Under the pieces are notes generated by a model, which ran no database searches, was not told the DNA's origin, and worked only from the letters and a program-made list of their open reading frames with translations. Source: Ficedula albicollis (Eukaryota > Chordata > Aves > Passeriformes > Muscicapidae). Taken from it: 64,000 nt of DNA. The stretch's first letter is position 1, and the number at the start of each line of letters is the position of its first letter. Positions 14,521 through 36,982 of the stretch are shown in pieces. The stretch is from the NCBI RefSeq assembly GCF_000247815.1, contig NC_021681.1, forward strand, positions 15,204,201 through 15,268,200. The letters run 5' to 3'. Position numbers and translations under genes: made by a program.

Positions 14521-14592
14521 AGACCTGAGGGAAAGAATAAAGAAAAAGAAAGAGAGAGAGAAGAGGAAGGGGAGGGAGGAGAGGGAGAAATC
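14521..14592 (+). repeat. Purine-only low-complexity tract
   Basis: About 70 bases almost entirely of G and A (aaagagagagagaagaggaa-like) with rare interruptions. Such tracts can form triplex DNA and are commonly length-variable. No coding content. Confidence 0.75.
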
Positions 14593-15638
14593 CTAGCAGG
14601 TCAATTCAAAAAACGTTAGGTGAGTGACCATCTACAGGGATGGTGCTGCTTAACCCATTGTTGCAAGGCTGGTTAAGCTGCATATTTATTACCAAGAGAC
14701 TTTGTGCCTCTTATTGCCTGGCGCTGTGGTTGAAGGTTTCTTAGCACAAGCTATAGGGGGAAATCAGTAATATAATTGTTTTTAATGAAACACTGTTAAG
14801 TTCCAGCCTAAATAGCAGGTAAAGCAGAGCAACAGGCAACTGGTGCCAGGATGAATCTGGCTGGATACACCGCAAGCTCTCGAGGTGAGTGCACTCACAC
14901 AGAGCTGTGTTCAACTTGAGCAAAGTGCTGTGACAGGTCAGATATTCCTGGAGCTGGGAAAGCACATGGCAGCTGTCACACTACTGGGTGTAAAGCCAGA
15001 TCCCCTATAGGCAGTGGAGATGGCTGGAGGCTTCTGGACAGCAATTCTCAACACCTGAATCTAGAGCCTACCTCTCCTAAGGTCCTCACACCTCCATGTA
15101 CTGCAAAGTTACACAGGCAACCTGAACATCACCCACAACTAAATGCTGAAATACCTGTACATTTAACTGAAACACAGCCTGTGCTCGCAGTGCTCCCACT
15201 GGCAACTTTTATCCGGTTGAAAATGCACCTCAAAAGGTCATTGCCATAAGGCAGAGTAAGTGCTATCATCCTCCCGGAGCTGATGGAACTTTTAAAATGC
15301 AGCACAAAATAACTCCTTTTCCCCATGTTGCTCAGTTTCCCCCATCTTCAAAACTTAAATCCAGCTGTAAGACCCTCAGTGAAGGCTTCCTGATTTACTC
15401 AGCTGAACCTTCCTGCTGTGCCTGGGTGGGAGCAGAGGGAGGGATGCTAGCAAGACCTCTAGTGTCCACCAGAGACATCCTTCTATAAAACATCCCAAGG
15501 TCCAGGAGCGCATGAAAACCAGAACATTTTCAGCAATAAGCCAACCCTCCAAATTCATGTGCCAAACTATATCTTTGGAAGAATAAAGTCTATAATTAGT
15601 GCTACTCTGAAAAATAAAACAGACAGAAATTACAGAGG

Positions 15639-15786
15639 GCTATTCATCAGTAGGAAAATCTATCATAGCATCTTACTTATCATATATTTAGGGTAAACAA
15701 AGTGATAAAAGAGCTATTCGTCAGTAGGAAAATCTATCATAGCATCTTACTCATCATATATTTAGGGTAAACAAAGTGATAAAAGC
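15639..15786 (+). repeat. 74-bp tandem duplication, two copies
   Basis: Copies at 15639-15712 and 15713-15786 share gtaggaaaatctatcatagc through gtaaacaaagtgataaaa, with about two or three substitutions. Confidence 0.9.
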
Positions 15787-18701
15787 AAGTTGTTGAAGAG
15801 CACTTTGCAGACCAGCAGCCAATCCAGAACTGAGCACTGTAGGGTCTTTCAGTTTCCCAGTGAAGTATTTTGTTCCAGGGAGCCACACTCCTTTGTGCCC
15901 AAGGCACCAAAGGTGCTTTCTCAGACTCTTCCTCGTAGATTTATATCTTCTGGGTGCTGGAGATTACAAAGAGGTCTAAGCCCTGTCCCTGAATATAAAA
16001 CTCTCTTAAAATTTGTGGAATTGCAAAACAACATCCAACAGCTAATAGCCGATAATCCCAGATTAAATTAGCTCAGTTCAAATGAAGCTGCAATTTCTCA
16101 AACAAAAGTACACCTTTCTAGCTCTAAAGGGGAGGTCAGCAAACGTTGACCAGAGCCAACAAGGTCCCCATGTGTATGTCAGGATTCTGCTGAGCTCCAG
16201 TGCTGGCCATGGATGACAGACCAGTCATTGCAGCTTCTCTGAGTGGCAAGAGGTCTCATTTCTGTCTGACTAGAAAGAGAGAAAGGAGAGATGATACAGA
16301 ATCCACAGGAGCTCCTGGGCAGCTCAATAGCTGCCGTCTAATCTCTGTTCCTTCCAGTCACTTCAGGAGACTCGGACACAAGAACCTGGAGCCAGGAGAA
16401 CGTCTCCCCTCCAAAGCCTGCTCTGTTGCACTGTACTAACCTCTTCTTTCTTCCCCTGCTGTACTATTACAGTTTGCAATGGAATTGTAAAATTACAGTA
16501 AGGCATGGATGAATCCTGCTCTCTCATCCAGGAGCAGTTAAAAAACAAATACTTCTCTCTTGTTCCTTATTCACTCTCAGGCCTTTTTACATTGCTTTGG
16601 CACAGTATGAGGCTGCCAAATGGATACAAACCTCCCCCCACCCCTTTCTCCTCCAGGATAGCATAAAATACAACTGGACCCAAAAAAATCCTGCAGTTAT
16701 TAACCACTGTACATCCCTGCTACAAGGGAAGTCATGCTGCCATTGAAGTGTGTAAACTTTTGGTTAAAATTAAATTTCAGCAAAAATTCAGGGAAGAAAA
16801 CAGCTCTGATGTGTTTTGAATGGAATTCTTTTAAAAGGCTTTGGGATTTGGAAGACATTTACTCTTTTAATCCATTATATCAAAATAATTGACAAAATCA
16901 CAATGAAACATTTTGTTCCTTCCTAAAAACAAAAACCAAAGAGGAGAAAGAAAAAATCTCTCACAGAGAATTAAATAGCATTCAGGTTTCATTCCAACGA
17001 GCTGGGCGTCAGGACCTCGGCATTCTTCGAGAAAAGAGATTATTGTCTCCAGCCAGCTCTGGTGTAAGCCTGTAAAATCCTCTGCCAATCTTTTAATGAA
17101 TTACCAGCCAACTAATTCCTTTTCATCACCAGTTCATCGAACACTACCTGCATGGACTAGGAGCTGGAAATTGTGTGTATACAGACAGAGCTGTTTTACT
17201 AGGGTATCTCCACAGTGACTTACTGCTTTAACTCAGCTTTTGAAAAGTATGCACAAAAACCCTGACATCTTTCTCAGTTCATGACAACAACATCCTTCAC
17301 CTTCTGACCCCCAACACATTTACACACGTCCTAGAATCTTTCTTTCATTATTGATTAGGGAAGGCAATGCCATACAGCTCTGCAATGAAGAGATGCCCTC
17401 ACACATATTTACTCAGATCAGAGCTCTTTGCCAAACATCCCAACTGCCAGCCAAGAATGGAAAGTGCCCAGCTCTACACCCAAAGCAAGATGGAGAGAAG
17501 CCAGACTCCGGAGCCGCAGCCAAGAGGAAAAGCACAGTTAAATAGGTGCAGCCCAGTACATTGGTGCTGGCAGCACCGTTCACACAGGAGGAGCTCACAG
17601 GCCAGGTTAGAAGCAAGGCAGATGCACACATCAGTGGATGATTAGACACGAGGCACCATTCAGCTCTGCATCTGGTCCCACGAAAATTCATCCTAATTTG
17701 GACTAAACCCACGAGCTAAGCTTTTCTGGCAGGTCTCCCTGCAAAATAGTTTGACTTCAATAGAAAACACCATGGAGAAAAACATGGCTTTTCAGCACAG
17801 GGGTCTTTCTCTGCTAGGCACAACACATTCCCCCAAACCACGATGGTCAACACTCCGAGCACACCCAAGAAAAACTGTTTCTGCCATGTGTTATTTAATC
17901 CTGAGACTACCTCAGTGCATTTGTTTGCACTGCTGAGTCACTTTCTATGATGTAAAGGTTACTTAGCTGCAGCACGGCAGCTCAGTGCAGTGGGAACCTC
18001 TGGAACGAGGGACATCAACAGCAGCAGTGTGCTGCTCATGCCAGCCAAGAACAGGCTTTGCTTCCATAACTACATCATAGTTTATATTAAAACTCCCATC
18101 CAATTAACCCTCAAACATCACGAAAAATTATCAGTTCACAATTTATTTCCTCTTCTGGAGCCAATTGGTCTCAGTCAAGAACAAAAGGACTCATTTGGCC
18201 AGGGGCTACATGAAGATATTTTTTATTACAGAAATGTGAAATCTAAGCAGACACCCCAGTCCTGATTGATAGATGAAGAACTGAAACAAAGATGCAGAGA
18301 CTGACAAAGGTGTATACCGTAAATGGGTGATGTTCTGAAGTTTCAGGCATTTAAGTGCTACTATAAAAATGTACATCAGACCCTGGACTAGAATGTATTT
18401 CTCTTCTATATACAAATTAGGTTGGCAACAATAACAAATTCTCACCTGCAGTTTTCAGGAAAACCCACTAGCTCATCAAAAGCCAGCCCTGAGATCAGGG
18501 CCTCAGAGTTATTTTATGATACAATTACAGCAAAGGAAAGGGCAAAAAGCAGGCAATAAATAGAGCCTGGGATGAGTTCTGAGAGAACATGTACACAGGA
18601 TACTAAACCAGTGCAATTAATGGCCTCCTCTGACAAAAGGTCAATATACCTAGTAGAATTAATGAAAACAGTCAAAAGAAAACCCCAGAACTATAAAACT
18701 C

Positions 18702-22084
<3,383 letters not shown>

Positions 22085-22375
22085 GTTTGAGAGGTCCCTA
22101 GAGAGGGAGAATCCACATCCTCCCCGGGCAGCTCTTACAGTGCCACCTTCAATAGAAACAAGTTCTTCCAGATGTTCAGGTGAAGCTTCTTGTGTTTTAG
22201 TTTGTGGCCACTGTTCCTCGTCCTGTCACTGGGCACCACTGAAAAGAGTCTGCCACCTTCCTCTTGACCCCCGCCTCTTATTTATATGCATTAATGAGAT
22301 CTCCTAAGGGGAGGCCGAGTTCCCTCAATCTGTCCTCGTAACAGAGATGCGCCAACCCCTAACTAACCCCTGGAC
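22085..22375 (-). mobile_element. CR1 LINE fragment
   Basis: The + strand contains the antisense CR1 landmarks gttcttccagatgttcaggt, cctcgtcctgtcactgggca, aaagagtctgccacc and atttatatgcattaatgaga, then gagttccctcaatctgtcct, in family order. The element ends at the left edge of the upstream CpG island. It is truncated and non-coding. Confidence 0.8.
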
Positions 22376-22399
22376 AGGATGTGCTGTTCAAACACCAAC

Positions 22400-24660
<2,261 letters not shown>

Positions 24661-24785
24661 AGCCGTGCAGAGTGGTTGGCGTCTGAAGGGAGCGGGTTAT
24701 CACAGCAGTTACCAAATCTGCTGTGCTGTGGGTTAAGAAAGCTAAAGGGTGACTCCAGGCACTGTGTGCTCAGAGTGCAAGGCCT

Positions 24786-24853
24786 TTTTAAAATGCTTCT
24801 ATAGGGAAGAAAAAAAAACCAAAACAAAGCAAAAAAAAAAAATAAAATAAAGG
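24786..24853 (+). repeat. A-rich low-complexity tract
   Basis: Runs of A separated by cc, c, gc and t (for example aaaaccaaaacaaagc) lie between the CpG island and the GMNC promoter region. This could be the tail of a degraded retroelement, but no body is recognised. Confidence 0.6.
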
Positions 24854-26025
24854 CAGAAGATGGCAGTGGTTTAATTTGGTAAAGCTGCCGATTTACCTTG
24901 GGCAGCAACTTAGGAAAATAGCCAGTGATAAAAGAATGGAAGGTAAATGGCCCTCTTGTATTGTCCCTGGGCTTGCTGATGGGGGCACAGCACCGAGCAT
25001 CCTCCAGGGGAGAAATGGAAGACCATCCCATGTGCCAGCACGGCCTGCCCTCGGCCCAGCCTCAGCCTCGCTGGCTGCAGACAGGCCAGCATAGCACCGG
25101 GGCAGCCCTTGCCATGGCAGGGGCAGGATCCTGGCAGAACAACTGCTCTATTGGCTTTATTGCCACCATCCCCTCTGCTATTCAAAGATGGACCCCCAGT
25201 GAAGATTTTCCGTTTGATTTTTTTTTGTTACCCCCTGGGAAAAATTCAAGTTTATCCATGGATTTTGATTGCTACGTAAATCTGATATGAACCAGAAGTG
25301 ACTGTATGGAGACAATCTCTGCCTTTCACATACCTGTTCGTGGCTTTTGCAACATTGTGGTAGTAAATCCTTTATGACAGTAAATCTTTTACGGATGCCA
25401 CATTTATATCCTAAGATCTCTGGAAGCCTGGGGCTTGACAGGAAACATTCCTGATAGAGTGAGACATTTGCAGGAGCTCATCATTGCAGACTCTGTTCTG
25501 AAACCTTCACTTTCTCCTCAGAACTGTGCACAGAAGTGCTCTGAATCATACTTGCTTCTACACACCTCTGAGAAGCCGGGCAAAACCCTCTCCATCAGCC
25601 AGACAGGTTGGACAGACTTGTTTCTTCCTGATGAATTTTACAACTGCAAACAAGGCTTCAAAACAAAACAAATCAAAAAACTCACCGAGAACACCAGCAG
25701 CCTTATTCTGAACATGTGGGGTGCTTCCCTGGATGCCTGTTCATTTCCTGGAGTGAAACTCACACACACCAGTTCACTGCTGCCCTGAAGTGTGTGAAAG
25801 CTTTTTTTTCCTTCTCCCTCCTTTTCTTTTCCCTCCTTCCTTGTGTTGATTTGTGGGACCAGAATGACTTTGATTTCAGCAAGTTTGCTGTTTATTCACG
25901 TCACAAGTTTGACAGCTTTACACCAAATCAGATTGCTGGGTTTCAGGAGAGCTCTGAGGCGTCACTGGGAGCTCCTTTAGATTAAACTCGCCTCCCCGGT
26001 CTCCCCCCTCTCCCCCTCCTTCAGA
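24854..26025. other. GMNC upstream region without recognised gene
   Basis: Unique sequence between the two CpG islands, moderately GC-rich at 25020-25140 (where the X-box-like palindrome lies) and AT-rich elsewhere. A C/T-rich tract lies at 25800-25850. No exon could be identified by homology. Confidence 0.5.
25108..25121. promoter_or_regulatory. RFX X-box-like palindrome upstream of GMNC
   Basis: The sequence cttgccatggcagg matches 11 of 14 positions of the palindromic RFX-family X-box, with an intact TTGCCATGGCA core. RFX2/3 act with FOXJ1 and the GMNC/MCIDAS axis in ciliated cells, so a site about 1 kb upstream of the candidate promoter is suggestive. A single degenerate match is weak evidence. 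Confidence 0.25.
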
Positions 26026-26098
26026 GCCATTTAAACCTCTCTGGGGCTTTAACAGAAACGTGCTCCCAAGACCTGCATTTCATTCTGCCACTAATATG
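26026..26098 (+). promoter_or_regulatory. GMNC: Candidate GMNC core promoter and 5' exon ending ATG|GTAAGT
   Basis: A TATA-like element (catttaaacc, about 26028-26037) follows a C/T-rich tract at 25990-26020. About 60 bases downstream, an ATG at 26096-26098 abuts a near-perfect splice donor (gtaagtgct from 26099). A short first exon that supplies only a 5' UTR, or even the initiating Met, and splices into the obscured exon at about 27.37 kb would explain the missing GMNC start. This is inference. No transcript evidence is available, and the donor could be coincidental. Confidence 0.35.
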
Positions 26099-26721
26099 GT
26101 AAGTGCTCTTTGCATTTCTCTCGACCTCAAAGCAGAGGAGGAGAAGCTGGTCTCTCCCTTGGAGGAGTGCAATAGATTTTGTCCCCTCTTAAGATGGGAA
26201 AGAGAGAGGGCTCTCCTCTACCTGCCAGTAAAGTCTCTGCTGCTGTGCCTTCCCATGGGTGGGCAGACTCCCTGACAGGCTCCAAGCTCTGCCGTTGCCT
26301 TCCTTGCAGAGATTTAGAGTTGCTGCAGATGAGGCTTATTTGGAGGAAGGAGAAAGGGTGAATCCAGAGACAACCGCAGGCTTTGCCGTCTGGGACTCCT
26401 GCAGAACTGCAGGGGCAGAAGAGAGTGCGAGCAGCCAGGAGGTGACTGCTGGCTCTGTGCTGCTGCTTTTAGAGCTGGGTCGAACACCCACGGTGGCAGG
26501 AACGGTCTGGCCAGGGACAGCATGGGACGTCCCTTCAGCCTGAAGCCACGCAGGACCGTAGCATTTCCCAAGGGTTTGCAGGGAGCCGAGCCGCAGTGCT
26601 CGCTGGCACAGCGGCGCTCGGAGCCCCAGCGCTGCGGGGCGGCACTGCCCGCGCCCGGCGCACGGAGCGCTGCCACCAGGGCAGCGGGGAGCGGGCGCCG
26701 GGTCAGGGCTGCGCGCTGCCT

Positions 26722-31153
<4,432 letters not shown>

Positions 31154-31720
31154 TGCACCTGGATCAAGGCTCAGCCACTGGGGATCTAGGAGTCACACTT
31201 TACCTTGTGCACGAGACAGGTTCAGGCAGCAAAAAGGAGCTCCTCTGGGCTTCTCTAAATGCTGCTCTGTCACTAACCCACTCCTCATTCCCTCACAGAT
31301 TTTCACAGATGTGACTCCAGATTGTACTTGGAGTATTATCTGCCCCAGATGTTCAATTTGGATTCTTTTCCTGGGTTGACCTGCTTTTACTTGTTTCCTG
31401 GGTTTTTATCATCAGCTCTTCCTTGTTACTGGTAGTATCCAGGCTGGAGGGCTTTCAGCTTTGATGATCACTCTCACAGGCACCAAACTGGAAAGCACTT
31501 TGGGAATACACCTGTCTCACTTTGGAAATAACACCTCTCTCACAGATATCCACAGCTAACAAAGGAGGCTGAGGATCAGCAGTTTCTAAGGGATTTATGT
31601 GTCTCTTGACTACTCCGATTGCCTTGGATTTAACAAGTATCCATGGTTGCCTTAGGTGCTGCACAAGACTGACCTACCTGCAGTTCCGTGTCACATTCTT
31701 TGATAATGCCTCAAAATAAA
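31154..31720 (+). other. GMNC: Probable GMNC 3' untranslated region
   Basis: The 567 bases from the stop to the first AATAAA contain no further conserved-looking frame and no transposon I recognise. Assignment as 3' UTR rests on position only. Confidence 0.5.
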
Positions 31721-31993
31721 AGCAGGATTTACTTCTAATGCCTGGAGGCTACTTAGTGATTTGGCAAGTGAGGGGATCTTCGTAAGGAGTGATTAAGAGA
31801 CTAATGTGTTTACTAATATGTTTTAAAGGTATTTTGTCTGTCAATAAAGAGAGTTTATATTTGGGGAGGCAGTATCACTTAGTGATTGGAATGGGTCTTT
31901 GGGAACCCCAGCCTTCAATGCCAGCTCCTGCCTCTCTGTGTCTGCCTGACTGTGATGGGCTGAGGGTAAGACCAGCACTACTTTGAGAATAAA
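31715..31993 (+). terminator. GMNC: Candidate poly(A) signals for GMNC
   Basis: AATAAA hexamers occur at 31715-31720, 31843-31848 and 31988-31993, that is 0.56-0.84 kb after the GMNC stop. The first is followed by T/G-containing sequence. Any of them could end the 3' UTR. The choice cannot be made without transcript data. Confidence 0.45.
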
Positions 31994-34900
31994 ACTCTCT
32001 GAGAGAAGGTGCTCTAGCACTGTACAGGACTTAACTTTCAGTAGTGCTACTACATGATATTAATGCTGTGATGATATGAAGTCAGTAGACATGAAGGAAG
32101 TTCACCAGTATGTTTTCTGTTACCTTTGCCTTCAGTTCTACAGTAGTTTGATGCCTAAGTACTCAAAATAGATTGACTTGGTTATTCTTGCTTTCAGAAT
32201 GGGGCCACTGACACTGAGGAAGGACTTAAGTAAAAATAACCAAAATTGAGGATTTTCTTTCAGTGGATTCTTTTCCTATAGAAAACTGGATATTCCTCTA
32301 TTTTTAGAGGATAAAAATATTTTCCAATATTGTGCCTTAGAATTGCAATATTTGAGACACTCCATCAGGAGCAGTAATGATTTCCCAAAGGACTTCTAAG
32401 TAAACAAACTATATTTCTGAGTAGTTACTTTAAAGTAAATGTGGCAGACTTCTAGAATAAGAAATTGGAAAGCATTGATTGTAGGCATTATTTCACTGGA
32501 TTAAAAAGCAACCAAACAAAAAAACACCACAAACCCACACAACAACCACTGCAAAAGAAAACCATGACAAAAACTCGGTAAACCCCAAAAAACCCAAACC
32601 AAACAATGCTCATGGAATAAATGCAAGTATTTGGGGGGCTTGCTGTAGTCCATAAAATTGTTGTCGATTGATGAAGACTGGTCAGACAGGACCATTGCTT
32701 CTGTAGCACTTTTCTGCTTTTCAGTGAAAGTTGGAGAAAAATCCTCATTTTTGTTTCTCAATGCATTTCTTTTCTATTATTCTCCCCTTGCCCCAGTATG
32801 TAAGAGAGCATTGAAGAAAATATTCCTGTCACTGGAGTTTTTGTGGGAGTGTAGAAAATGCCTGAACTTAACCTGAGTGTGTGATGGGAACCCCTGGTAC
32901 GGGTGATGTGGGGGATGCACAGCAAAGTGGGAATACACAGTGTGGCCAGAGGACTACACCCAACACAGCTCTAGATGCCACATCTCTCAAAGCAGCTGTA
33001 AAGCAGAAGTAGAGAAACATCTGTCTATGTTTTCTAACACTATTGAATGCTATTATGTGTGAATTTCAATGCTGTGGAGTCAGCAGCACCAACAAATCTT
33101 AAATCAGGGGGTTTTTTCTCTGAAGAGAGAGAAAAGCTTTCCATTTCCCTGACACTTCCTTTCCACATTTCTATATCACTGCACATGAAAACTTCTTCAG
33201 GGAGCAAGAACAAAAGTGTCAGATCTTTGGTACAATCCTGAAGTAGGATTTCAGGAGGAACAAACTGATGCTTGAGCCTTTGCCAGCCTTTTGCACAGGG
33301 GTGGCTGACCCTTTCTCTCTTTTATAGCTTATAAATTATGAATGTGGGGGAATAATTTACATGAGCAAATTTACCCCTCTTTTTTTCCTGTGGTTTCCTG
33401 AGTTTTTCTCTATATGAAGGAACTGAGTCCCATTGGAGAGATTTTTTTCTGAGCCTGACTTTCCTGAAGTTCATTTGGGTAGAGGATCCCATGGCACTGC
33501 TCCTTTCAATGGATTGATGCTCCTGACCTGCAAATGCAGACTTAAAATTCTGGTGTAGGAAGCTACTTGAGCCAAGTTCTGTGTGGAAATGATGCTGCTG
33601 GGCACTGGAGCAGAGGGAGCACACTGGAAACAGAAGAATACCCACAGCATTTTAGCAAATAAATAAGAGGGGGTTGTTTTACCCTGACACCACCATTTGA
33701 AGCAGTATTTCCTGAGTTACATGGAGAATAGAAACAGAGCTTGTGTAACACCAACCCACAGAAAGCGAGTCAGCCCAGTGATCAAACCATTCCTTTAGAT
33801 AAATATTGCTCCTATTGCCAAAAGAAAGCCATTGCTCAGCATACCTCACTCTAAACTGCCTGGTTCCTCTGAAAATCCTGCCTTCCTGCAGGTATGATAG
33901 ATTTGGAAAATGAATAAGAAGCTGAAGACATCTCAATGCAGATTACTGTCACATGGTGGGACGTGAGGACAGTTACTGACTGAGCTGGTGCTGGGCTCAT
34001 ATGTTGATTGAACCTGCTGTATCCCCATGGTTTCCTTGGGCCTGAAAGCACTGAAGCTGCATTAATGTGGTGCAGTTCTTTGACCTGCAAAGATGTGGGG
34101 GAGAAGGTCTTCCTGGTGCAAAGCTTAGATGGAGCTTTGAAATAGGTGTTCAGTCTTGTTTTGTGCTTGATCCTCCCTGATTGTCCTTTTGTATCCATTC
34201 CCAGTGGGAGAAAGCGATTCAAAGCCACCCTGCTGCTCATGGAATGTCTGAGGTGAAGCCCAGGGAAGCCCATGACACATTCCTATGCCCCAGAGGCAGC
34301 TAGAGATCAATGGCAGTGAAAGCAGAAAGTGGAAACAAAATCCAGTTCTTCACACAGCCATCACAACTAGGTAGCCTGGAGATAGCAAGGCAAGTTTCAG
34401 CTTGGTACTGTATTTCTAATTTCAAAAAACAGGCAGCTGGAAACGAGGACAGGGAGGCAGAAATTCTGGGTTCTGCTACTGCCTCTGGTATTACACTTGG
34501 TTTCAATGCTTTGGATTCTATGGAATTCACCACTGGACCAGTTCATAGCTATTTAACAAGAAAATAACACTCTTGCTGCTGCAAACTCTGAGAAGTTCCC
34601 TCTTGCCGAGAATCAGTACCAGGCCCATAAAACTCCAGGATGGGGAACTGTGACTTGAATGGCCATGGGGCCCTGGGTGGTTCTTTGAGCAGCAGTGAAC
34701 TTCCTTGTCTGTAAATATTCATCTCATATTAACATAATTTGTTCTGTTTTTTTATTTGAAGTTTGCTTTATTATGTCAATGTAACGTGTAGCTGCATAGT
34801 TTAAAATAATCCATGTTTCTAGAAAGGTACACTAACAGAAATGGAAGTTAATTTAACACTTAATATGTTGATGTTCATGATTTTTCTGATGTAAAAAGGC

Positions 34901-36239
34901 TATGATTATATATGAATGTCAATTTTACCACAGTCACTAAGTTATGTCTAATAAAACTTAACATCCAATTGATGCAATTCTTTCTGCCCACTTTAGCACC
35001 CATTAAACCATGCAGCTGTTGCTCACACAGCACAGCATCACCTGGCACCTACATATCTCCCCAGAGGACTGGAAGGAACCTTTATTTCCTGCAGTCACAA
35101 GTGTCCTCACAAGGACTTGCCATGTTGTTATGATACCAGATCTAACTATATTGACAGCCACAGGTGTGCTCATTTCAGCCTGGGCTTGCACAGCACATTG
35201 CAGTGGTCCATTATTGCTTTGACTCAGGAATAGATGCCATGCCATCAAACAGCAAGAACAGAGGAAAATATTGTGCTTTTAGTCTGTTGTTTTTGCAGCA
35301 TCTGGCTCCCTCAGTTAATAGACTTACACCTTCCTAGGCAGCTGAGCATCCTGATCCAGGACAACCTGATTCATTATAGTACTCTGAGTACTCCTGATTT
35401 TGGCTTTGAAATGATGAACAGCAAAATGGCACTGAGGTGTCACATAAAAAGACTGGAGAGGAGAAAAGCCTGATTAAAAAATTCAAACCTCTACTCAGCT
35501 CTACTTGACAACAAAGAAAAGCTGTGTTAGTTATTAACTTTCCCTTCTGATCATGAGCAGGTTTATTGGTAACCATGCACCAGCTGGGACCAGAGAGATT
35601 TTTCATTGGAATGGAGATGGCTTATTGCTTATGAAAAGACACAAAGTGAGCCTTCCTTAATGTCTTTTGCCCTCATCTAGAAGCCATACTAGGTCTATGA
35701 GATGATTCATAAACACTCTGGCCTGTTGCCGGGTAGCTGACACCTTGTCATAAAGAGAGAACAGTCTATAAATAATTCGAGGAATGAGCTGTGATTCACC
35801 TAAAATGCCATCTCTCCAGTCATTCCTCTGCTTCATTAGTTGTGCATCACTGAGTTATTTCAAGGCTGAATACTTAAACACAGTGCAGCGCAAGGAAATC
35901 AGTATAATAATAGTTCACAGGGAACAGATTATAAAAATCAGTGTGAGCATGAAGAGCTGGGAGGTCTGAGGTCCCCATTTTCCCTGATTTATTTTTAAAA
36001 ATCCCACTCGAAGTGTGGCTATAGTACTGGTATAGTTAGCTGAAACTCCCAACAACTGCTGCCTCCAAAGCTGTTGCTAACCAAAGATCACTCTAAATAT
36101 TCATTTACTAAACAGTGTTTGTATGTGTAACATCTTCCACCAAGACGTTATTCCCTGTTAGTAATCACAGAGCACTGGGAGTTTTGTGATGATTTCAGGA
36201 GCACAAATGTAACCAAAGCCAGCTTCCAGCTGTGCAGAA
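31994..36239. other. Intergenic, no gene seen
   Basis: AT-leaning DNA downstream of GMNC holding only the A/C-rich tract at 32.5 kb. The 140-codon minus-strand frame at 33851-34273 matches nothing known to me. Confidence 0.6.
32501..32610 (+). repeat. A/C-rich low-complexity tract
   Basis: About 110 bases dominated by A and C (for example aaaacaccacaaacccacac) with little G or T. It has no recognisable unit and no coding content. Confidence 0.65.
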
Positions 36240-36720
36240 CGGGGGCCTAACATCCCATTGGAGAGCGCACACGTGCCGTCAGTGTCCTAGATGTGCTGCC
36301 ACTGTCCCAGCTGTGCAGAAAGCAGCGCCCAGAGGTGTGGAGCGGTGCCGGTTCCCGCTGCGGGGCTGTGACCCCGGGCTGTCACATCTGGGGATGTCAG
36401 TGGACATCTGGGGGGTGTCGGTGCACATCTGGGGGGTGTCGGTGCACATCTGGGGGTCTCGGTGCACATCTGGGGTCTCGGTGCCCCCGAGCCGTGCCGG
36501 CTCCCGGCAATCCCGCCCGCAGCCGCCGGCCCTGGCCAAGGTGCTGAAACGGCCGCGCTGCGGGCGCGGAGGCGAGAGCGCCAGGGCGAGCAAGGGTCCC
36601 CAGCAGAGACACCCGCGATATCCCACCCAGACGTGGTGCGACTGCTGGGACAGCCCTGTCCCGTTACCAGCAGCTGCCAGGGCTCGAAGGACGCTGTCAC
36701 ACGTGATGGCTTTGGTTAGA
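36240..36720. promoter_or_regulatory. CpG island about 5 kb downstream of GMNC
   Basis: GC- and CG-rich sequence (densest at 36340-36380 and 36480-36610) stands out from AT-rich flanks. It contains a 20-21 bp minisatellite and is partly duplicated just downstream. There are E-box cores (CACGTG) in cacacgtgatgg near 36700 and again in the duplicate near 36921. Open frames across it match no family I know. It could be an orphan intergenic island or a non-coding RNA promoter. Confidence 0.55.
36384..36485 (+). repeat. Minisatellite, five units of 20-21 bp
   Basis: Units begin at about 36384, 36404, 36425, 36446 and 36466. Each starts acatctgggg and ends in a gtcggtgc-like stretch (unit close to acatctggggggtgtcggtgc). 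The units differ by a few substitutions and G-number changes. G-rich minisatellites of this type are prone to length variation. Confidence 0.85.
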
Positions 36721-36982
36721 AAAATTATTGCTTTGATCTCCAGGTAATCTTTACCCTCCCTTGGTTAGAAAAATGGGCTTGCTTTGATCTCCAGGTAATC
36801 TTTACCCTCCGCAAGGGTCCCCAGCAGAGACACCCGCGATATCCCACCCAGACGTGGTGCGACTGCTGGGACAGCCCTGTCCCGTTACCAGCAGCTGCCA
36901 GGGCTCGAAGGACGCTGTCACACGTGATGGCCTTGGTTAGAAAAATGGGCTTGCTTTGATCTCCAGGTAATCTTTACCCTCC
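36590..36982 (+). repeat. Tandem duplication with 221-bp period, plus internal 50-bp repeat
   Basis: A segment of about 170 bp starting gcaagggtccccagcag at 36590 recurs at 36811, nearly identical. Within and between the copies, a segment of about 50 bp (ttggttagaaaaat, then tttgatctccaggtaatc) occurs three times, at about 36713, 36761 and 36930. Each short copy carries a donor-like cag|gtaatc (GT at 36744, 36795 and 36967). Confidence 0.9.

Larger units (their letters stand above)
13381..18701. other. Intergenic, no gene seen
   Basis: Apart from the purine tract and the 74-bp duplication listed separately, this is unique-looking DNA without recognisable coding. AT-rich segments at 14290-14370 and 16740-17110 could be conserved non-coding elements on appearance only. 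Confidence 0.5.

Noticed and set aside
36232..36747. 171-codon frame in the downstream CpG island
   Set aside because: It runs through a minisatellite, with repeated peptide units changing frame. Stop-poor GC-rich DNA explains its length.
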